A DNA stretch of 64,000 nucleotides from Cunninghamia lanceolata (taxonomy: Eukaryota > Streptophyta > Pinopsida > Cupressales > Cupressaceae), in NCBI GenBank assembly GCA_027924645.1, contig BSBN01000849.1, positions 11,054,001 through 11,118,000 on the forward strand. The letters run 5' to 3'. The position numbers and the translations under genes were made by a program. Positions 11,330 through 21,760 of this stretch are shown here, piece after piece. Below the pieces are notes generated by a model that worked only from the letters and a program-made list of their open reading frames with translations, was not told where the DNA came from and ran no database searches. Position 1 is the first letter of the stretch, and each line of letters opens with the position of its first letter.

Positions 11330-13130
11330 ATCCTTATTTTAGGAAGTGATAGAAACATGTGCCAATAAATAAAAACATGTAAGTACATGACCAATCAAAC
11401 TTGATGGTAACATCTTGTTGGTTGTACTCTAAATATTATAAATTTCATGGCCTCTTACTTTCCCTTGGTACCCCAACTTTCCCTACATGTTGATAATCGA
11501 TCTAAGAAATCATTTTAATAGACCTCATTAAAAATCTCAAGCTCTTAGTCGCACCTCTATTTTTTTTTGTCTTGGATACTTAATGTTGAGTTCTTTGTGT
11601 CGTTCTTATATTGAGATTAATATCTTATATTTATGGTGGCTTGCTTAAGATCCCCTATGCCTACACATGTATTAACTAAGTCTCTTTTCCTTGCAAGCAT
11701 TGTCATGTTTCTAAGTTCTAAGTTCTTGGAGTTGGCAACATATTATGCCATGTTCTATTCATATGCTCACATTTACTAAATAAACTCTTATATTTTGAAG
11801 AATTTTGTGTACTTGACTCTATTCTATTTCATGCTTTAAAATGGGCTCTTGCATCTGAGACTCAATTGACATGTTTCCATGCATTTCCAATTGACCCCGA
11901 GGGCCTTGTGAAATGGACTTGACTAGTGCCTTGTGGTCCAAAGTCATGTTTCAAGTTCACAAGGTTGACATGTTTATGGACTTTAAATCTTTCTTGTACT
12001 AGAATTTTGCTAGTGGCCCATGTCTTAATTATAGTTTATTTTACTTTTGATAGACCTAAGTTGCCTTGTGAATTGACTTGAGCAATGCACTCAGGTCTAG
12101 GTAGTCATGATTTTAAATTCATGGGGTACACTATTGTTGGACTCAGTTGTGCGATACGAAAGATTTTTTTGAGTGGATCACATTTATATTTTTAATTCTT
12201 TCAAATCTATAGGTTTTATGGGCCTCACTTCCCCTATATAATCTAATTTAATAACATTTTTGAAAGTTCAGTGATGTTAAAACTTTGATCCTATATCTTT
12301 TTATTTTGTTTGTGGTTATTCACATAGAGGTTGGGGAATGTAAGTCATTGATCCATGATGACTAGGAATCAATTTTATTGGTCCTTGGTACAAATGTTGA
12401 CATGATCAATGTTTGTATGGATCACATGAATGATGAGGACATTTTCATGTAGGTATGTCATGGTGGGATGTTAGGTCTAATGTGATTATTTGGCATGACT
12501 GATAATTTTTTTGAGGTAGTGAGATCATGTTTAATATGCTTGTGATGCTCTCAAGTTAAAGTTCCATGATTAGAGAATGGCTTGAGAGAAGGTTATCTAT
12601 GAGTATATAATTTTTTTTATCTACTACTTGTTGTAGAGGCTATGATGGTTGTGTATAGACTTGAAGATGGAATATGACTTGGCACAACCTAATTGGACAT
12701 GTTTGAAGGTGGTGGCTAGGATTTTGATGAGGTAATGACAATTGTGCATGCCATATGTGTAGAGGAAGTAGTGTAAAATCATATTTTTGAGGCATGCCAA
12801 CATTAAAAAAGTAATTGAAATCTTTATCTCAATGTAAAAAGTTGGTTGGATGAATTTGTGTGCTATTTATGCAATGAATTTGTTCTTGTTCATGTAGTGT
12901 GTTTAGATCTAATAAATATTTATTTTCGTGTAGCTTAGATAATATATGATTACCTACTACATGACCAAGGGAGAAAATACCTAAATAGTTGATTTTCTTC
13001 TTGTAATGTTAGACCCATGACATGTGTTGTCAACAAAAGTGGTTTGGGCTATGTAGTCTAATTTAAAAATGTGCATCTCTAATGGATTAGTGTTGGTCAT
13101 TGATGCATCTTTGTATAAGGCTCTTGAATG
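11330..13130. other. Gene-free stretch with a weak duplication
   Basis: No gene is recognised. Two diverged segments near 11888-11965 and 12057-12125 share a GCCTTGTGAA, then GACTTGA, then CATG order, suggesting an old duplication. Nothing else is resolved. Confidence 0.4.
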
Positions 13131-15115
13131 TTTGGACAAGCATAAAAACAATACATTAGGCTTGCAATTAAATATTTAAGATTACAATTAAATATTACAC
13201 TATCCTAATAGAAAGGACATCATGAAGTTGAAAAGTGTAGAATTCCAATTGACATAGATCGTTTCTAGACATGGGACAAAACCATTAATTTAGGAAGATT
13301 AACAATTTCATAATCACACCAATGGTTTTGAAAGCATCATGATGATTAGAAAACCATTGCTTTTTAAAATACCACTGCATTTTAGAATCCATTTTAAAAA
13401 AAAAATTTACCTAAAACTCTTGCTACCTTCATCAAACATGTTCTTCAAGATGTGTTCCACACTGTCATGGATCCATAGTATGACTAACTCTTTTTTTGAT
13501 CCATTTATGAATAATGGAACATTGGAAACCACTTCCATATGAGGTGGACCGACCCATTTCCTATTTTTTAAAAAAAATTTAAAATATAAGTATATAAATG
13601 TATTTTATATTTAAAAGTTTATTTTAGTAAATACATGTCGTATCATTGGTGTTAATGAAAAACTGAATTTCACAATCAAAATTAGATTGAATATTGGCCA
13701 AATGTCAACCATAATGTTAATGCTTATGTCAAAGGTTTAATGTTGGCCTAACATTGGGCCTAATCAACATTAACATCATTGCATTATGTCAAATGTAGAT
13801 CATGACAAATGAAAAAGATTGAACCAAATTTGTATTTCTCACCTTAACATAAAACAATTCAATAATCAAAAGTATTTTTTAGTTTCAAAAATAAGACGAC
13901 TATTTACCACGACTATTTACCACATTTCCATGTGAATAAAATGATAAGAATATTGGTAAAACTATCTTCTAAAAGATGTAGTTTTAGAGTACCACTTCTA
14001 GAATTACTAAAATTACTATTCTCTTTAAACATTGAATGATTTAATATTTACCTAGAGCGCATTGTCTATTACTTCATAATATGTAATGTGCTCTACTTAA
14101 ATATCAAATATATTGGGTGTATCTCATGAAGGTGTTGCAATTCATTTTTTAGAGATTTTGGTCGGTGGGGTTGTAGATTGGATCCATCACTTATACACCA
14201 GATCAATATGAGAATGTTTTGATGCACTTCAACCCAGCTAAGGATAGTCATATCTTTTATGCTCAATTTTCATGAGCATGAAAGATGAATGAGCCTGGGG
14301 GTTTATTGAATGCTTCAACTGCTTGGTCAACAAGATAAATACCACTTTGAAGCTAACTAATCCATATAAAAACAAATAAATATAAAATTACCTTTGACTT
14401 GACTGGCGAACGATTTGATGTTTATGAATGTAGCAACATAAAGATGGGTTCTTTTCGCCGAAACGTATGCAAGAACTTTGTGCAAACGCGTGGAAAAGTT
14501 ACGAGCTTTTAAATTAAATGATGGAATCGTACACCATTTTGGAGTAAACAAAGAAAAAGCGACTCACTTCGTTGACATCTCTGGTCTGATTTTTTAATTG
14601 TCCACGATTCTTTGGACAATTTTAATGGCCTATAATTACTTGCACCGTTGCAAAGATTGCGTCATTGGTTTTCTGGGAAAATATATGGGAAAATTTGTAT
14701 ATTGTCGCTTGGAAAAAATTCGAATATCCAAGAATAATAATAAGTGTTCGAATGAGCAGTTGAAAAAGAAAACAGCAATTCGTATACAGAGTAACATATA
14801 CAAACAATAACAATATAGCTGTTGGCCAGATAACACAAAAGAGGCCTGAAACAACACAAACATAATCTAAGCACTGTCAACAGACATAATATTCACAATT
14901 TGTTGTGTATCATGTTGATGAATATTCACAATTAAATGCTAGTAAATAATGATTGATCTTCTATTATAATATTAATCAAATATTATAAATAAATTAATTA
15001 AAATTGTAATAATTATTATTTTAGTATTGGGAGATGTGGCTTGTTAATGTGAATTTTTGTTATATTATAAGTCAATTAGTGTATAAGTGCATGAAGAAAG
15101 TAGTAATCAATCATA
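13131..15115 (+). repeat. Segmental duplication unit A (CML locus copy without the gene)
   Basis: This stretch aligns along its length with unit B (about 18530-21760), about 5.4 kb downstream, in direct orientation. Shared blocks include 13155-13380 with 18560-18760, 13410-13500 with 18830-18915, 13600-14090 with 19010-19505, 14370-14602 with 19795-20035, and 14603-14660 with 21074-21140, and then a block near 14920-15110 with 21370-21760. Local insertions differ between the units (for example about 14115-14360 and 14665-14900 here). Its left edge coincides with a sequence like the copia LTR terminus (TATCCTAA at about 13197-13204). Confidence 0.8.
14430..14602 (+). pseudogene. Orphan CML promoter fragment (gene deleted)
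   Basis: The segment AAAGATGGGTTCTTTTCGCC and what follows matches the CML gene 2 upstream region from 19853, including the CGCG box ACGCGTGG at 14486-14493 and TCTCTGGTCTGATT near 14580. At about 14602/14603 the match jumps to sequence that in unit B lies at about 21074, beyond the CML stop codon. The equivalents of 20036-21073 (proximal promoter, TATA, whole coding region and 3' UTR) are absent. Any frames in this fragment are therefore not genes. Confidence 0.75.
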
Positions 15116-15402
15116 AACAAGTTAATATATTACAATCTTATTACAATCTAATATCTCTAATCTTATTATAATCTTAAGCGTCTTAGGAATGAAAGAAGTA
15201 AGAACAAATAATGTTCTACCACTAAGATACAACACTAGCTTAAATACTTCTATCTTTGTCTTCTTAAAACCTATAAGAAATCCCATTGCACAATATAAGA
15301 TTGAAAATTACAACTGTAAATCACTTAGATGTTTAAACTTTATTCTAAGTTGCATTTATAATGTCTATTTGTGCTTTTATAAGTTGGAGTAGAAGGTGAA
15401 AG
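15116..15402. other. Spacer between unit A and the copia element
   Basis: AT-rich sequence with no gene recognised. It does not match the sequence that follows unit B. Confidence 0.4.
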
Positions 15403-15916
15403 TGTTGTTAAATGAAAGTGAAGAAATCTTGCAATGAAAACTTTTCCAAAGTGATGCAAATATGATTTTTAGTTATGAAACATTGGATTACCCATAAAAG
15501 ACTATATGAGTTTGTAAAATCAACAATAAGAAAATTAACAAACAATAATAAGGAAACACATAACACTGGATTTATGTAGAGAAACTATTTCATAAAAAAA
15601 TCTACCATCAAAGAGAGGGTCAAGAATGTATTAATCTTCAAGAATATAATATATATTCAACACTCTAACTCCCTTTAATTTGATAGTATTCTGGTAACAC
15701 CTATGTATCTATAAAATAACACATGAAACTACTATCTCATGCCTCCAATTTATAGATAAATGGGAGAGGAATATAACAAATGGTTTCACAAAATAATGTA
15801 CCATCAAACCAAGGTAAAATACAAAAACTCCCACATCCAAAATGAAGAGGATCTTCTCAGAATAGTACATAAAAATAATACATGAGGATTGAATTAAATA
15901 TCACATTATCCTAACA
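15403..15916 (-). repeat. Copia 3' LTR
   Basis: 514 bp, beginning (minus strand) TGTTAGGATAATGTGATATT and ending TTTAACAACA. It matches the 5' LTR over about 420 bp but lacks an internal segment of about 350 bp that is present in the 5' LTR at about 18181-18530. Confidence 0.75.
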
Positions 15917-15971
15917 TTCTCCTACTTGATATTATAAATTCCAATGACATTGGAAGGAACCATAAATTAAA

Positions 15972-16640
15972 TCAAGTACAAGATCCAATTTCTATGTCCT
16001 TCCTATAGCACAAGAACTTCTTCATACTTACTAGCTTTGTGACATAATTTACAACATTATCCTGAGTGTCAACATTTTGTGATAGGACCTTACCATTCTC
16101 TACCATATCATGTATGAGGTTATATGAAACATCAACATTTTTAGTATGTGGATGGTACATCAGATTCTTGGCCAAATAAATAGCACTGTAAGTATCACAA
16201 CCAATTCTAATCACCTTACAATCAAAACCAATACCTACGCATAGTATTTGTAACCATGCCACCTCCTTAAAGGAATGTGTAGTGGCCATATACTCTGTTT
16301 TAGTGGTAAAAAAAGTAGATTTGTGATGCTTGTTACTCATTAAACTTACTACACCACCAAACAAAGAGAACATATAGCCACTAGTGGATCCTCAAATACC
16401 CAGGTCACCTATGTAATTTGCATCCACAAAAACTTGTATGTTCAATGTTTTATTACTTGTCCACACTTCATAAGGAGTTTTATCAACAAGAGCTAAACAA
16501 AGAGATCTATTAATTAAGTAACGAGTAGTAGTTGTGGCCTCTACCCAAAAGGTCTTAGAACCTTGATTAATAGAAAGGTAGTTGATAGTTTTTCTTAATC
16601 CAATGTGAATTTTGGTTTTTGTCAGAATTGTGTGTTTCAT
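15972..16640 (-). pseudogene. Copia integrase tail joined to RNase H
   Basis: The upstream part (16640-16392) has the integrase end pattern (SKTFWVEATTTTRYLINRS, then LVDKTPYEVW) and then jumps to VFVDANYIGDLG, the first strand of copia RNase H; the RT between them is deleted. The downstream part (16373-15972) continues RNase H with FTTKTEYMATTHSFKEVAWL, the CDTYSAIYLAKNLMYHPHTK block and a TKLVSMKKF end. The first catalytic Asp is present (VFVDA); the SAEAEY Glu is kept as KTEY. Stops and the deletion make it non-functional. Confidence 0.8.
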
Positions 16641-17215
16641 AAATAGAAGAGATCATCTTTTCTTTGTGGGATTTATAAGGCAAAGAGGTTATTGGGAATC
16701 ATTCATTTGGATGTGTTTGGTCTAGTGGATGTGGGTTCTATCAAAAAATCACATTATTTTTTTACATCAATTGATGATGTCTCTAGATACAGTTGGATTC
16801 ATTTTATGCATTCTAAATCTAAAGTTTTCGCTAAATTTAAATAATTTAAAGCCTTGGCTAAAAAGAAAACATATTTGAAGATAAGGGTATTGAGATTTGA
16901 TAATGGTGGTGAATATTGTTATAAGAAATTTTATGAGCTCTATAATCATGCATGTATTGTTTGGAAAAAGACAACTCCCCACACACCACAACAAAATACA
17001 GTTGTAAAAAGGATGAACTGAACCTTAATGGAAAGACCTAAAATTATGTGGAGTGGTGAATAATTGGGCCAACTTTTGGGTAGATTCTATAAGTATTTAT
17101 TATTACTTAATTAAAATATATCTTCTTATTCATCTCTTGTTGATAAAACTCAAGTTTGGATAGGTAAGAAGACTTTTGTTCATTTTCTTCTTCCATCTTA
17201 ATATTTACAAAAACT
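16625..17215 (+). pseudogene. Copia integrase core, opposite strand to its host element
   Basis: Translation on the + strand gives a pre-integrase NCVFHK block, IIHLDVFG (first catalytic Asp), YFFTSIDDVSRYSWIHF, VLRFDNGGEY (second catalytic Asp), TPHTPQQNTVVKRMN and a LVDKTQVW tail. Several in-frame stops are present. It runs against the flanking gag and RNase H fragments, and its tail duplicates a segment also present on the minus strand. It is therefore a second, inverted integrase piece rather than a simple inversion of one gene. Confidence 0.75.
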
Positions 17216-17234
17216 AGTTGAATCTAAATCAAGT

Positions 17235-17604
17235 TTAAGAATTCAAATGATCTACAATTGAATCACCATATTTCATTTTCAAAGAATACAAACACTTTTT
17301 GAAACATAATTTATTTTTTAGAATTTTAGTTTGATAAATATCACCTATCCTCTTCCACAACTTATATGCAGTGGTCTCCTTAGAGACATTCAAGAGAAAA
17401 GAATCCACAAGGCACAACCAAAAGGTTCTGTGTGCCTTGTTGTCCAACATTAGTCAATCTTCCTTAGACATTCTATATGGCTTTGTATTTTTTCAATTGT
17501 TTTTGTTGATCTTATTCTTCTAGGAGATCTTCCATCTTTAGCTTCCACAACTTGTACTAAGTGCCATTGAATTTCTCAATATCTAAATGAGAGATAGAGG
17601 CCAT
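17235..17604 (-). pseudogene. Copia gag remnant
   Basis: It begins at a minus-strand ATG (17604-17602) with MASISHLDIEKFNGT, then WKLKMEDLL after one stop. It continues with KAHRTFWLCLVDSFLLNVS, TTAYKLWKRIGDIYQ and LKMKYGDSIVDHLNS, which is the UBN2-type gag pattern of Ty1/copia. Two or more stops break it. Confidence 0.75.
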
Positions 17605-17730
17605 GGTTTTCATTCATTCATAAATATATAAAAAATAAAATAAACAAAAGCTCCCACCATAGCCAATAAAAACCTTCAACACTTCTAGACAAGCATCTCC
17701 CTCTATATAGAACCAAATTTTGATACGAAA

Positions 17731-18603
17731 TGTTGTTCAATCATGGTGAAGAAAGATTGCAATTAAAAATTTTTCAAAGTGATGCAAATTTGATTCTATT
17801 TATGTAACATTAGATTGCCCATAAAATTTTATGTGAGTGTGTAAAATCAACAAACCATAATAAGGGAACACAAAACATTAGATTTATGTGGAGAAACACT
17901 TTTCAGTAAAAATCCACCATCAAAGAGAGGCTCAAGAATGTATTAATCTTTAATAATAGAATACATATGCAAGACTCTAACTCCCTCCAATTTGACAACA
18001 TTTTAGTAACACTTGTGTACCCATAAAGTAACATGTGAAACTAATATCTCATGCATCCAATTTATAGAGAAATGAGAGAAGAATACCACAAATAGTTTCC
18101 AAAAATAATCTACCATCAAACTGTGGTAAAATGCAAAAAACTCTCACATCCAAAATGAAGAGGATCTTGTAAGAATAGTAAATGTAACTCTCAATGACCA
18201 ATGAACAGAAAAAGCAACCTCTATACTAATATTAGACAACATATTTGACTTGTAACTCCTCCATAATGGCACATAGCACAATGTAGGTGTCTAAGTTCAC
18301 CTCCATGCATGCATGTAGAGCCCACTAATAATGTGAGTTGCTCCACTGCTCAATTCTAGCACCCAAGTTGAGGAATCTGAACATAAAAATAGCTTTGTAA
18401 CTACTGCTACCAACTCCACCTCCTTCACGAATGCCATTATAAGTAATATTCCAAGTCATAAAAATAATAATAAAATATTCTCTCAACCACCTTCATGGGT
18501 GTCCAAGTACCCATTCTAAGATGTTTGGAAACATATAAAATTAGTACATTAGGATTGCAATTAAATATTTAGGATTAGAATTAAATATCACACTATCCTA
18601 ACA
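17731..18603 (-). repeat. Copia 5' LTR
   Basis: 873 bp. It shares both termini with the 3' LTR and carries about 350 bp more. On the minus strand the end AACAACA is followed by a degenerate primer-binding-site-like TCGTATCAAAATTTGG. The last 70 bp or so (18535-18603) also match the start of duplication unit A. Confidence 0.65.
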
Positions 18604-19849
18604 TATAGGATACAATGAAATTGAAAAGTGTATCTAATTTCAATTGGCATAGATAATTTCTAGATATGGGACAAAACCATTGCTTTAGGAAGATTAACAA
18701 TTTCATAACCACACCAATAGTTTTGAAAGCATCGTGATGGTTACAAAACCATTGCATTTTGTAATCAATAGTTGTGTAATTACCCTTGGTGTCAATTTGT
18801 AGTTTTGCAAAAAATCTATTTTTTTCCTACCTAAAACACCTGCTACCTTCATCAAAAGTGTTCTTCAAGATGTGCTCCACATTGTCATGGATCCATAGTA
18901 TGACTAGCTCTTTTGATGGAACATTGAAACCACTTCCATATGAGGGAGATCAACCCAATTCTTTTTATTTTTAAAAATACTTTTAAAATATAAGTATATA
19001 AATATATTTTATATTTAAAAGTTTATTTTCATATATAGATGTCCTAACATTGGTGTTAATGACAAAATTGAACCTCACAATTAAAATTAGATTGAATATT
19101 GGGTGTATGTCAACCATAACATTAATAATTATGTCAAGCTTTAATGTTAGCCCAACGTCGAGGGCCTAATTAGCTTTAGCATCATTGCATTATGAACTGT
19201 AGATTTAATATTGGATTGTCTTGAGCATGAAAATGAAAAAAATTGAACCAAAATTGTGCTTCTCACCTTTAATATGATGATTATTCTTGAACATCAAACA
19301 CTTTAATGATCAAAAGTAGTTTTGTTTGATTTTACAAATAGGGTGACTATATATGACATTTGTGTGTGAAAAAGGTGATAGGAAAATTGATAGAGCTATC
19401 TTCTAAAAGCATGTACTAATAAGATACCACTTCTAAAATTACTATTAACTCTTTAAACATTGAACCATTTAATATTTACCTAGAGGCATTGACTATTACT
19501 TCATAATTAGCCGATAGGTTTTTATATGTGAGCATTATAGTGCTCAAAAAATTGTCTCACGTTGTAAAAAAATTACATTGTAAAATTTTCTAAACTCGTC
19601 CGTTGTTCCTATCCGCGTATTCCTTGAACCTCATATAAGTGCAAGTGCTAGTATGTGATGAATTCTACTTAAACATCAAATAATTAATATCAATTTTATA
19701 CTTCACCTATATAAAAGACAATTAATAAATTTTATACTTCACCTATATAAAAGACAATGAATAAATATGCCCTCTTTTTTTTGGAAAAATAAAAATAAAA
19801 ATGAAAATTACCATTGACTTGACTAGAGAACCATTTTTATGAAGGTACC

Positions 19850-20458
19850 ACCATAAAGATGGGATCTCTTCGCCGAAACCTACGCCAGAACTTTGAGGAA
19901 ACGCGTGGAAAAAGTTACCAGCTTTTCATATTTTTTCTAATGGAATCCTACAGTTTTTTTTGGACTAAACAAAAAAAACGCGATTACGTTCGTTGTCAAT
20001 GCCTATCATCTCTTGTCCGATTGTTTAAATTACTCTATTGCACATGTTCTATGAACAATCTTATTTACTCTCTCTGTGTTCAATTTATTTGTCGATTGCG
20101 GTTCCGTGTTTTGCAATTACCATTATAAGATCTCCATGTGAATCAACTACCACTTCATTGTTGTCACGTCACGCAACTGCAGGAATAGTTAACGTTGGGC
20201 ATTTCTTCCTCATTTCAAGTGTTGGGGAGGGATCGTTCCTTCTTCCTTCTTCCTTTCTTCCTTCCAATCCTTAGCCTTACCTTGTGATGCCTCCTATAAA
20301 TACTAAACTACGCGCAGAAGATAATCAATGGGATGAGATCTGCTTTTTTCATATTCTGAGTTCCTTGAGATCTCTAACTCGTTTTACCCATTACTTGTTT
20401 TTCTTGATTTGCAGGCCTGTTTATAACAATTTTGAAGATCAATCGAACTGAGTCTACA
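19850..20458 (+). promoter_or_regulatory. Promoter and 5' leader of CML gene 2
   Basis: TATA box CTATAAATA at 20294-20302. CGCG boxes at 19901-19906 (ACGCGT) and 20310-20315 (ACGCGC), the latter 14 bp past the TATA core as in gene 1. A further CCGCGT lies near 19611. GTCACGTCACGCAA near 20164 contains a TGACGT-type bZIP core and aligns with GTCACGCCA in gene 1. A GATTTGCAGGCC sequence near 20406 resembles a splice acceptor and is conserved in gene 1; a leader intron is possible. The upstream part is also present, orphaned, at 14430-14602. Confidence 0.6.
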
Positions 20459-20935
20459 ATGTCGAAACGAATGGCTGATCTGGATGAAATTCGTAGAATG
20501 TATGACATGGTGGATGAAAATGCAGACGGAGAGGTGAGCGTGGGTGAAATATGTGGCTTCATGAGCAAGATCGGAATACCACTCTCAGAAGAAGATGTGA
20601 GATTTATTCTCAGCACTTCTCTTCGAGAGGATTGTAGCGGCCTGCGATTTGAAGAGTTTGTTGAGGTATATCAATCCATTCTAAACAATCAAGATGATAA
20701 AGAACAAGATGAGTCAGAAGATTTGATGGAAGCATTCAGTGTGTTTGATCAGAATAAAGATGGATACATAACTTCAACGGAGCTGCAACAGGTCTTGTCC
20801 ACCATGGGATTGATTCCCAGGCGCCAAGACCTGCAACAGTGCGAGCAAATGATATGCCAGTTTGATTTGGACTGCAATGGAGTGTTGGATTTCTCTGAAT
20901 TCAGAAATATGATGTCTTCTAAGCCTTCTCCATGA
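20459..20935 (+). CDS. Calmodulin-like EF-hand protein (CML), gene 2
   Basis: A 158-residue intronless ORF from ATG at 20459 (MSKRMADLDE) to TGA. A second in-frame ATG at 20471 aligns exactly with the start of gene 1 and would give 154 residues; either may be used. Upstream in-frame sequence to 20432 lacks an ATG. EF loops: 19-30 (DENADGEVSVGE), 97-108 (DQNKDGYITSTE) and 136-147 (DLDCNGVLDFSE). The second EF hand (about 55-66) is degenerate in the same way as in gene 1, so this loss predates the duplication. Similarity to gene 1 is high throughout (for example DESEDLMEAF, STMGLIPR, CNGVLDFSEF). It is probably a calcium sensor in cytosol or nucleus; its target is unknown. Confidence 0.88.
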   Translation: MSKRMADLDEIRRMYDMVDENADGEVSVGEICGFMSKIGIPLSEEDVRFILSTSLREDCSGLRFEEFVEVYQSILNNQDDKEQDESEDLMEAFSVFDQNKDGYITSTELQQVLSTMGLIPRRQDLQQCEQMICQFDLDCNGVLDFSEFRNMMSSKPSP

Positions 20936-21404
20936 CGAATGGATTTTCGTTCTTCGCAGTGATTGTGTGCACTAAGTATGCAGATGCAATGCACATGGCT
21001 TTCAATATCTATCGTTGCTGATATTTCCATTTTATACTTTCCTTGATTCTACCAATAACCTACAAAATTTTCTATGATTTTTTTTTGACAATTTGAATGG
21101 TCTATAATTACTTGCACATTTCGTTGCAAAGATTGCCTCATTAGTAGTGTATTAGGTTGATTGAATATTCACAGTTATTTTTAAATATTATCCACTTTAA
21201 ATATTTACGACATTTTACTCTCAATGAGTTAGAAAATTAATATTGACTATTTGACCATGGAAATGGATGATATTTAAGTAGATTGAATATTCACAAATAA
21301 TGCTAGTAATTAATGACTGATCTTCTATTGGCTGTTTGACCATTGAAATGGATGATATTTAGGTAGATTGAATTTTCACAAGTAAATGCTAGTAATTAAT
21401 GATT

Positions 21405-21601
21405 GGCTCCCCGTACCTTCTCCTTTAGGCAATTTTGGTACAAAATGCTTTGTGTTGTTTTTGCGACTTGTATGGTTGATTGAACGTTGCTTTTTGTGCC
21501 CTTGCATGGTAGGACAACCCCTGTATTCTCTTGTAATTATTTTCTTGCTTTATAATATATGGTATGGATGGTTTCTACCGCCTTTTTCTCAAAAAAAAAA
21601 A
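21405..21601 (+). mobile_element. 5'-truncated LINE, 3' end with poly(A)
   Basis: About 200 bp absent from the matching place in unit A. It ends in a TATAATATATGG motif, a CCGCCTTTTTCTC segment and then an A-run of 11, which is the usual 3' terminus of plant L1-type LINEs. No coding domain remains. Target duplication is not clear. Confidence 0.6.
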
Positions 21602-21760
21602 TCAATATTATAAATTAATTAATTAATATTGTAATAAGTATTATTATCTCAATATGTGGAGATGTGGCTAGTTAATGTGAATTTTTATTACATTATAAAT
21701 CAGTTAGTGTATAAATGTGTGAAAAACTTAGTAATTAATCATAAAAAAGTTAATATTACT

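Larger units (their letters stand above)
15403..18603 (-). mobile_element. Decayed Ty1/copia LTR retrotransposon
   Basis: Two direct repeats bound the element: 15403-15916 and 17731-18603. In element orientation both start TGTTAGGATA and end AACAACA. A polypurine tract (CAAGTAGGAGAA) sits directly before the 3' LTR on the minus strand (15917-15928). Inside are gag at the 5' end (17604-17235) and integrase tail plus RNase H at the 3' end (16640-15972), in copia order. A + strand integrase fragment (about 16625-17210) sits in the middle in the wrong orientation. PR and RT are missing. Flanks AAAG and TATAG do not form a target duplication. Confidence 0.75.
18530..21760 (+). repeat. Segmental duplication unit B (carries CML gene 2)
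   Basis: Direct-repeat partner of 13131-15115. It contains the complete CML locus. It has gained a 37 bp tandem duplication (TTTTATACTTCACCTATATA unit, about 19692-19765), an extra segment at about 19508-19655 and a LINE 3' end at about 21405-21601. The first 70 bp overlap the copia 5' LTR terminus. Confidence 0.8.

Noticed and set aside
14598..14880. Overlapping frames on both strands in unit A
   Set aside because: They cross the deletion junction of the CML copy and insert sequence; no conserved counterpart in unit B.
15399..18608. Target-site duplication for the copia element
   Set aside because: Flanks AAAG and TATAG do not match, so none is claimed.
20432..20458. Longer CML gene 2 start at 20432
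   Set aside because: The codon there is TTG, not ATG. The first ATG is 20459, and 20471 aligns with the gene 1 start.
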